A DNA stretch of 5,653 nt from Hyphomicrobium sp. (GTDB lineage: Bacteria; Pseudomonadota; Alphaproteobacteria; Rhizobiales; Hyphomicrobiaceae), in contig JAUVPN010000190.1 of assembly GCA_030598645.1 (NCBI GenBank), positions 1-5,653 on the forward strand. The letters are read 5' to 3'. This document shows, one piece after another, positions 1 through 4,300 of the stretch (within the stretch, counting starts at the first letter, position 1; every line of letters starts with the position of its first letter). The position numbers and the translations under genes were made by a program. Under the pieces are notes generated by a model that was not told where the DNA came from, searched no databases, and was given only the letters and a program-made list of their open reading frames with translations.

Positions 1-42
1 GCGATCGTCGTGCTCCTTGATCCATTGCGCGGCTGCCGTCAT
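1..42 (-). CDS. 5' end of an unidentified gene, cut by the window edge
   Basis: Read on the minus strand, an ATG at 42-40 opens a frame that stays open to the window edge and encodes MTAAAQWIKEHDDR. Its ATG overlaps the TGA of the upstream minus-strand frame (stop at 41-39) as ATGA, the classic arrangement for translationally coupled genes in one operon. A purine-rich GGGGGAG (51-45) precedes the start, but only 2 nt separate it from the ATG, which is tighter than usual, so coupling to the upstream gene may matter. Fourteen residues are too few to assign a family. The call rests on the overlap geometry and the open frame. Confidence 0.4.
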   Translation of the reverse strand, partial: MTAAAQWIKEHDDR

Positions 43-514
43 TGCTCCCCCATCACAACCAATTGCGGATCTCTGATGTTGGACTTTGGCGTAATTTGTA
101 GAGCGATTCGCCAGGCCTGCTCATCGTCGTGAGGGGGCAAGGTGGCGTAATTCCCCTGGGCATTAACCGCGCCGCAACCAGTGGTTTTCAGCATGTCGGC
201 AGCATCGTTGACGCCTTTGAGCAGCACGGCCGGGCTCACCATAGCGATCTCGGCATCGATGATGCGCACACACAGCGCGTGCCACGGCCGCTGTCTCGCC
301 CACGTGGTTGGCGATCCGATGCCGGAGATCTTATAGGGGTCCGACGAAACGGATCCATAGGACGATGCATCTCGTAGAGAGCAACGTTGTCGACGGCAGC
401 CGGCAAACGCACCGTGTGATTGGCCGCACGTCCCCCTCCGGGGGTCAAGCGAACATCTCTAACTTGATCTGCGGCGATGATGGCCTTAGCTACTTGCTGA
501 TTGTAAGTGTCTAG
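39..514 (-). pseudogene. Unidentified minus-strand gene, apparently frameshifted
   Basis: Two overlapping minus-strand frames each look coding over part of this stretch. The distal one (about 340 down to the TGA at 41-39) carries segments such as ISGIGSPTTWARQRPWHAL, AMVSPAVLLKGVNDAADML and GCGAVNAQGNYATLPP, with GC-rich third positions. The proximal one (about 514 to 340) reads VRLPAAVDNVALYEMHRPMD, again with plausible codon use. They join into one frame of about 158 codons if the G4 run at 336-339 (C4 on the coding strand) had one more base, giving R-T-P-Y-K across the junction. In the proximal frame the first possible start is a TTG at 448-446; coding-like sequence extends further up to an in-frame stop at 553-551, so the 5' boundary is unknown. 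The family was not recognised. The ATGA overlap with the next gene supports the distal part being truly translated. Either a decayed gene or a sequencing indel would explain the break; two short real genes is less likely. Confidence 0.42.
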
Positions 515-580
515 GCTAGCGGCCCGTCTTGCGTTTGGCCGGGAACCTTTTCACGTCTGGCAATCAAAGGTTAAGGTCAC

Positions 581-602
581 AATTCGCGCAAACGAATTTT
601 GC
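581..602. promoter_or_regulatory. Nested inverted repeats, candidate operator upstream of the SDR gene
   Basis: AATTCG (581-586) and CGAATT (593-598) form a perfect 6-bp inverted repeat with a 6-nt spacer. Overlapping it, GCAAA (588-592) and TTTGC (598-602) form a second, 5-nt-spaced inverted repeat. Both lie 37-58 bp upstream of the preferred SDR start at 639, in the gap between divergently oriented coding stretches, where a dimeric repressor or activator would be expected to bind. No regulator gene is visible nearby and no clear -35/-10 pair was found, so the regulator family cannot be named. Confidence 0.35.
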
Positions 603-638
603 AACAAGTGTCGTTCAAGGTCCGACATCGATTTGAAG

Positions 639-1685
639 ATGGAGACAGTCTCGCAACCCGCATCTCCAGAGAACGTATTCGTCACCGGTGCTACGGGATA
701 CATTGGCTCCGCGTTGCTTCGTGCGGCTAACGCCAGCGGTTACAAAGTGTATGCATTGGCGCGGTCGGAGACCTCTGCGGCTCAAATTCACAGTCTGGGG
801 GCCACTCCTGTGATGGGTGACCTTTGCAATGAAACCGGCGCCTGGACATCCAAAGCACTTAAAGCCGATGCGATCGTCCACCTGGCGCAACCCAAGACGT
901 TTGGCGGCCGCATTACAAATCGTCGGGCACGGCGCTACCGGAACCAACGTCTTGCTATGGAGCGTGCACTTTGGGGGGCGCTTGATCCCCGGCGGGTTCG
1001 GCGCATCGTCTATGTCGCGGGGACGAGCTACTACGGGGAATGCGGCAGCCGGTTGCGCGACGAGAAGACGACGCCGAGCCCTAGAGGCTGGGGGCCATAC
1101 ATGGCCCCCTCGATCGAGGCTTTGGACGAGCATATCGCGCGAGGGCTACCAATCGTGTCCGCGTTTCCTGGATGGGTTTATGGTCCAGGATCATGGTTTG
1201 CGGAATATGTGCTCCAACCGCTTCATGCGAGAAAACCGGTCACAGGATTGAGCGGTCGTAGCCGTCTTGTCTCGCCGGTGCATGTCGACGATTGCGCACG
1301 CGCGATACTGCACCTCTTGTTGGTTGGCGAGATTGGCCAGCGCTATTTCGTGGTGGATGACGAGCCCGCGACAACCGAACGAATTGCGCGCCTGGCAGCC
1401 AAGTCGCTCGGCGCGCCTAGCCGCGGTCGGAGGGTGCCCAAGCTTGTACTTAGGCTGCTCGCCGGCCGCGTCATTGCCGAAAGCCTTGCCACTGAGAGCT
1501 GTCTCTCAAATGCGCGTCTGCGCGCCACGGGCTTCCAGCCAGCCTTTTCGACGTGCGAGGAAGGCGTGCCCGACGTTGTGGCGACCTGGCTACGCACAGT
1601 CGCATCAAAGCCCCAAAAAACAGTAGCGGCGCGGCAGCATTACTACCGCGCCGAATACCGTGCTGTAAGCGGTCGTTTCAGCTAG
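639..1685 (+). CDS. Extended SDR / NAD-dependent epimerase-dehydratase-like protein
   Basis: Encodes 348 residues with a Rossmann fold. The N-terminal dinucleotide loop TGATGYIG has its glycines at 17, 20 and 23. YALARS at the end of strand beta-2 ends in a basic residue, which suggests NADP(H) rather than NAD(H). AIVHLA (about 78-83), YVAGTSYYG (about 125-133) and FPGWVYGPG follow, as does VHVDDCARAI, all in the usual order for extended SDRs (epimerase/NAD-dependent reductase type, cytoplasmic). The catalytic Tyr appears at 154, but the YxxxK lysine is replaced: the sequence reads YMAPS, with Ser158. It may therefore be an atypical SDR with altered or lost oxidoreductase chemistry. The ATG at 639 was preferred over a GTG at 507 because the fold begins directly after it and the 507-638 extension covers inverted repeats and looks non-coding; no strong ribosome site precedes either. 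The last ~25 residues, after the A6 run at 1615-1620, look unlike the family. The substrate is unknown. Confidence 0.85.
   Translation: METVSQPASPENVFVTGATGYIGSALLRAANASGYKVYALARSETSAAQIHSLGATPVMGDLCNETGAWTSKALKADAIVHLAQPKTFGGRITNRRARRYRNQRLAMERALWGALDPRRVRRIVYVAGTSYYGECGSRLRDEKTTPSPRGWGPYMAPSIEALDEHIARGLPIVSAFPGWVYGPGSWFAEYVLQPLHARKPVTGLSGRSRLVSPVHVDDCARAILHLLLVGEIGQRYFVVDDEPATTERIARLAAKSLGAPSRGRRVPKLVLRLLAGRVIAESLATESCLSNARLRATGFQPAFSTCEEGVPDVVATWLRTVASKPQKTVAARQHYYRAEYRAVSGRFS
1627..1653 (+). terminator. Strong GC hairpin at the 3' end of the SDR gene
   Basis: CGGCGCGG (1627-1634) and CCGCGCCG (1646-1653) form a perfect 8-bp stem around an 11-nt loop, inside the last codons of the annotated reading frame. 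No T-tract follows, so it is not a textbook intrinsic terminator. If the frame had one A fewer in the run at 1615-1620, translation would stop at the TAG at 1624-1626 and this hairpin would sit immediately after the stop, where a terminator or mRNA-stabilising stem is expected. Confidence 0.35.
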
Positions 1686-1994
1686 CTCTTCTGAGCTGCA
1701 CTAGACCATTAGATCCTTGCTGGAGCTCTTGACGGCTAGACGCGCGCAATCATATCGTTAACTTTACGGTTAAGTATCAGCATATCGATCCGAACTTTGC
1801 CGCGGTGTCGGACCTCGCTGCCCCGACGACATATCGATGCCCGCGAACCTGAAATGCTCAAGCCGACACGTCGATGCCTTGCCTCATCATCGCAGCAGGC
1901 GGCCCTTTGAGACAATGTCCAATGTGACGCCCGCAGTGAGTCCGCTCAGTCACAAGTGCCCCTCGCTAAGGAATAGATCGAGAGGAGTATGCCC
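1686..1994. other. Intergenic region with repeated CATATCG and TTAA motifs
   Basis: No credible gene was found in these 309 bases. The heptamer CATATCG occurs three times, at 1751-1757, 1781-1787 and 1830-1836; the last two extend to CATATCGAT, and the first two are exactly 30 bp apart. Two TTAA boxes (1758-1761 and 1770-1773) lie about one helical turn apart in CGTTAACTTTACGGTTAAG. A GTCCGCT string near 1940 resembles one arm of the hairpin repeat found elsewhere in the window but has no matching second arm. The region probably holds the promoter and a long leader for the DUF899 gene. That role is inference. Confidence 0.45.
1729..1758 (+). promoter_or_regulatory. Candidate sigma-70 promoter upstream of the DUF899 gene
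   Basis: TTGACG (1729-1734, 5 of 6 to TTGACA) and TATCGT (1753-1758, 4 of 6 to TATAAT) are separated by 18 bp, an acceptable spacing. Transcription would begin near 1765 and leave a leader of about 230 nt before the start codon at 1995. The -10 box overlaps the first CATATCG copy and abuts the first TTAA box, so a regulator bound there could block or assist polymerase. Alphaproteobacterial promoters are often poor matches to this consensus, so the call is tentative. Confidence 0.28.
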
Positions 1995-2699
1995 ATGAAA
2001 GCGCCCGCCGTTGCGACACGCGATGAATGGCTCGCCGCCAGAAAGGAGCTGTTGGCCGAAGAAAAGGCATTTATGCGCCAGCGAGATACATTAAGCGCCA
2101 AACGCCGTCAGCTTCCCTGGGTGAAGGTTGACGAAAATTACACATTTCAGGGCCCGAACGGTGAACGCACACTAGCTGAACTCTTCGGCGACAAGAGCCA
2201 GTTGATTGTCCAGCATTTCATGTTCGGCGAGGATTGGGATCAGGGTTGCCCCAGTTGTTCTTTCTGGGCTGACGGATACAACGGCATCACCACACACATG
2301 GCGCATCGTGACGCAGCGTTCGTTGCCGTTTCCAACGCCCCCTACCCGCAGATAGATGCTTACAAACGGCGCATGGGCTGGACGTTTGATTGGGTCTCAT
2401 CCCATGGCTCAAGTTTCAACTACGACTATCATGTCTCCTTTACGAAAGAACAACTGGAAAGCGGTTCGGCGGACTATAACTTCGGAAAATCCTTTGGCGG
2501 TGAAGAAGCGCCAGGCACAAGCATTTTCGCGAAGGACGATGCAAACAACGTCTATCACACCTACTCGTGTTACGGGCGTGGGCTCGACAATATGAATGCC
2601 GCCTATCAGTACATTGACCTCCTCCCAAAAGGCCGCGACGAGGATGAGCTGCAATTCCCGATGGCCTGGGTTAGACGCCACGATCAATACGAAGAATGA
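1995..2699 (+). CDS. DUF899 family thioredoxin-like protein
   Basis: Encodes 234 residues matching the DUF899 family as I recognise it: an N-terminal helical segment rich in Arg, Glu and Lys (EWLAARKELLAEEKAFMRQR), the YTFQGPNGERTLAELF strand-and-helix start of a thioredoxin-like fold, then QHFMFG and GCPSCSFW with a CxxC pair at Cys85 and Cys88. After that come VAVSNAPYPQIDAYKRRMGW, the SSFNYDYHV segment and a C-terminal DLLPKGRDE. DUF899 proteins are related to the AhpC/TSA and thioredoxin superfamily and are often annotated as thioredoxin-like; their substrate is not established. There is no signal peptide or membrane segment, so it is probably cytoplasmic. An ATG at 1989 lies in the same frame, but the AGAGGAG at 1981-1987 is 7 nt from the ATG at 1995 and only 1 nt from 1989, so 1995 is the likely start. 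The length is typical of the family and the frame is intact. Confidence 0.9.
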   Translation: MKAPAVATRDEWLAARKELLAEEKAFMRQRDTLSAKRRQLPWVKVDENYTFQGPNGERTLAELFGDKSQLIVQHFMFGEDWDQGCPSCSFWADGYNGITTHMAHRDAAFVAVSNAPYPQIDAYKRRMGWTFDWVSSHGSSFNYDYHVSFTKEQLESGSADYNFGKSFGGEEAPGTSIFAKDDANNVYHTYSCYGRGLDNMNAAYQYIDLLPKGRDEDELQFPMAWVRRHDQYEE

Positions 2700-2736
2700 T
2701 GGGCAACGCTCGGACATGCAGCGTACTTAATCTATT

Positions 2737-2759
2737 GTCCGCTTCGGGGCAAAGCGGAC
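2737..2759. repeat. Repeated hairpin, copy 1 (possible terminator of the DUF899 gene)
   Basis: GTCCGCTT (2737-2744) and AAGCGGAC (2752-2759) form a perfect 8-bp stem with a 7-nt loop, 37 nt after the DUF899 stop codon, followed by TTT at 2760-2762. A second copy with the same arm core and loop length lies at 4191-4213. The position and short T-run fit a rho-independent terminator, although the T-run is weak. The recurrence suggests a small dispersed intergenic repeat instead of, or as well as, a terminator. Confidence 0.6.
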
Positions 2760-2902
2760 TTTGAGCCATGCAAGTTCCGGTTTTAGGGCTAGAGCTAATC
2801 AACTTGGCCGGTTGCTTTGACTTCAGCCGATGGCCTGCTTGGGAGACGTCTGAATTGATTCTTCTCTACTCGTTGGGTAGTTGCATTGAGATTGGGAACG
2901 CG

Positions 2903-2928
2903 ATCGGATCGACGCGTCGGCGCCCGAT
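2903..2928. promoter_or_regulatory. Palindromic element upstream of the P450 gene
   Basis: A perfect 10-bp palindrome CGACGCGTCG (2910-2919) sits within a wider inverted repeat, ATCGG (2903-2907) and CCGAT (2924-2928). The block ends 20 bp before the P450 start codon and just before its ribosome site. It could be an operator or a hairpin in the 5' leader that limits translation. CG-rich palindromes also arise by chance in GC-rich DNA, so support is modest. Confidence 0.28.
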
Positions 2929-2932
2929 GCCC

Positions 2933-2939
2933 GAGGGGG
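2933..2939 (+). promoter_or_regulatory. Ribosome binding site fixing the P450 start
   Basis: GAGGGGG lies 9 nt upstream of the ATG at 2949. It favours this start over an in-frame TTG at 2886, which would add 21 residues (Arg-rich, unlike P450 N-termini). Confidence 0.6.
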
Positions 2940-2948
2940 CACTGCGAT

Positions 2949-4166
2949 ATGCCTGCTGATCTCACGTCCGCTGATATCTTTTCGCGCGAGCACAAGCGTG
3001 ACCCCTATCCCTTTTATGCGCGTTTGAGAGCGGAGGCGCCCGTCTATCAAGTCAAGACGCCGATCTTCGGTCCAGTTTGGCTGATTACGCGCTACGACGA
3101 CGTGGTCGACTGTCTCAAAGATGCAGATCGCTTCGTCAAGGACCCCAAAAATGCCCGCGTTAAGAACCGGAAATCGATGCCTCGGTGGCTACCCGCCAGC
3201 ATTAAGGCGCTGGAGCAGAACATGCTCGATATCGACGATCCCGGTCATCGGCGCCTTCGAAACCTTGTCAATAAGGCGTTCAGTCGGCGCCGGGTGGAGG
3301 AGCTGAGGGATAAAGCCGACTCCATCGCCCGAGGCCTGCTGGCCCGCTTCCCGGACAAAGGCTCGGTGGATTTGGTCAAGAGCTTTGCCCTGCCGCTCCC
3401 GCTGACCGTCATCTGCGAGCTACTAGGCGTTCCCGTTGCCGACCAGAACAAATTCCACAAATGGTCGTCTGCCTTCTTGAGCACTACCTCACAGTTCAAG
3501 ATGTTGCGCTCTCTGCCCTACATTTTTGCCTTCATCGGCTACCTCAAGCGGTTGTTTCGCGCGCGCCGAGCAGAACCGCAGGACGATCTCATCACAGCAC
3601 TTGTCCAGGTCGAGGAAGAAGGTGACCGGCTCAATGAGCACGAGTTGGTTGCGATGGTTCTCATTCTCATCATCGCGGGTCATGAGACGATGGTAAACCT
3701 CATCGCATCTGGAACACTGGCACTATTGGAGAACCCCGTGCAGCGACGCGCCCTAATCGATGATCCGAACCTCATGGGCACCGCCGTGGACGAACTGTTG
3801 CGCTACACCGCCCCAGTCGAGACGGCGACTGAGCGTTACGCAGCGGCGGATGTCGAAATGGGCGGGGTCATCATCCGGCGCGGCAACACCGTGCTGGCAG
3901 CGATCGCATCGGCCAACCGCGATGATCGGAAGTTTGTCGAGCCAGACCGCCTCGATCTTGCGCGCGATCCTAATCCGCACGTGGCTTTTGGCGATGGCAT
4001 TCACTATTGCCTTGGGCACCAGCTCGCGCGCATGGAGGCCGAAATTGCCTTTACGCGCTTATGGAATCAACTCCCGAACATGAAGCTCGCAGTGCCCGTC
4101 GATAAGCTGATATGGCGCGAAACTCCGGTGGCGCGTGGCCTATCAGCGTTGCCAGTGACGCTCTAG
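2949..4166 (+). CDS. Soluble bacterial cytochrome P450
   Basis: Encodes a 405-residue haem-thiolate monooxygenase of the soluble bacterial class, with no N-terminal membrane anchor. The family inserts one oxygen atom from O2 into an organic substrate using electrons usually delivered by a ferredoxin and its reductase. Signature motifs occur in order. DPYPFYARLR is near the N-terminus. The C-helix DDPGHRRLRNLVNKAFSRR (about 96-114) would contact a haem propionate. The I-helix oxygen-activation motif AGHET is at 243-247, with the acid-alcohol pair Glu246/Thr247. The K-helix ELLR (Glu282, Arg285) is followed by the haem-binding loop FGDGIHYCLG at 347-356, where Cys354 is the axial ligand. All catalytic residues are present and the length is typical, so the enzyme should be active. 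The overall style resembles CYP107-like and related bacterial P450s; the exact subfamily and substrate cannot be read from sequence. No redox partner is in the window. It converges on the sulfatase gene downstream and is separated from the DUF899 gene by 249 bp containing a hairpin and a palindrome. Confidence 0.96.
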   Translation: MPADLTSADIFSREHKRDPYPFYARLRAEAPVYQVKTPIFGPVWLITRYDDVVDCLKDADRFVKDPKNARVKNRKSMPRWLPASIKALEQNMLDIDDPGHRRLRNLVNKAFSRRRVEELRDKADSIARGLLARFPDKGSVDLVKSFALPLPLTVICELLGVPVADQNKFHKWSSAFLSTTSQFKMLRSLPYIFAFIGYLKRLFRARRAEPQDDLITALVQVEEEGDRLNEHELVAMVLILIIAGHETMVNLIASGTLALLENPVQRRALIDDPNLMGTAVDELLRYTAPVETATERYAAADVEMGGVIIRRGNTVLAAIASANRDDRKFVEPDRLDLARDPNPHVAFGDGIHYCLGHQLARMEAEIAFTRLWNQLPNMKLAVPVDKLIWRETPVARGLSALPVTL

Positions 4167-4190
4167 GCTTCGATGTCGGTAGCTGGCAAT

Positions 4191-4213
4191 GCCCGCTTTG
4201 ATCCGAAGCGGAC
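4191..4213. repeat. Repeated hairpin, copy 2, between convergent genes
   Basis: GCCCGCTT (4191-4198) and AAGCGGAC (4206-4213) enclose a 7-nt loop, the same 8-7-8 layout as the copy at 2737-2759. One arm base differs (GC versus GT at arm positions 1-2), leaving a 6-bp core stem plus one mismatch and one closing G-C pair. The loops differ. It begins 25 nt after the P450 stop codon and could serve as a terminator for it, although no T-run follows on the plus strand. Confidence 0.5.
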
Positions 4214-4262
4214 ATCGTGAGTTCAAGCTAAGCCACCAGTGCACAATACGCGGTGCGAAGCT

Positions 4263-4287
4263 GGGAGCGGCCCGCCTAGCCGCCCCC
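4263..4287 (-). terminator. GC-rich hairpin after the sulfatase stop codon
   Basis: GCGGC (4267-4271) pairs with GCCGC (4279-4283) around a 7-nt loop. GGG (4263-4265) and CCC (4285-4287) extend the stem past one A-C mismatch. It lies about 14 nt beyond the sulfatase stop in the direction of its transcription and is not followed by a T-tract. It may contribute to termination between the two convergent genes. Confidence 0.35.
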
Positions 4288-4300
4288 ATTCTGTGCGCGT

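Noticed and set aside
507..638. GTG start at 507 giving the SDR a 44-residue N-terminal extension
   Set aside because: The extension has no recognisable domain, contains inverted repeats typical of regulatory DNA, and overlaps a stretch that looks coding on the other strand. The Rossmann fold starts right after the ATG at 639.
615..1133. Long minus-strand open frame inside the SDR gene
   Set aside because: It is antisense to a gene with clear SDR motifs and its translation (Arg/Pro/Cys-rich) resembles no protein family. The same applies to the other overlapping frames within the DUF899, P450 and sulfatase genes.
1758..1773. CtrA binding site (TTAA-N7-TTAA)
   Set aside because: The two TTAA boxes are separated by 8 nt, not 7, and there is no cell-cycle gene nearby. 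Kept only as part of the leader observation.
2816..2885. Sigma-70 promoter directly upstream of the P450 (TTGACT near 2816, TTGATT near 2855)
   Set aside because: Neither hexamer has a plausible -10 partner at 16-18 bp spacing.
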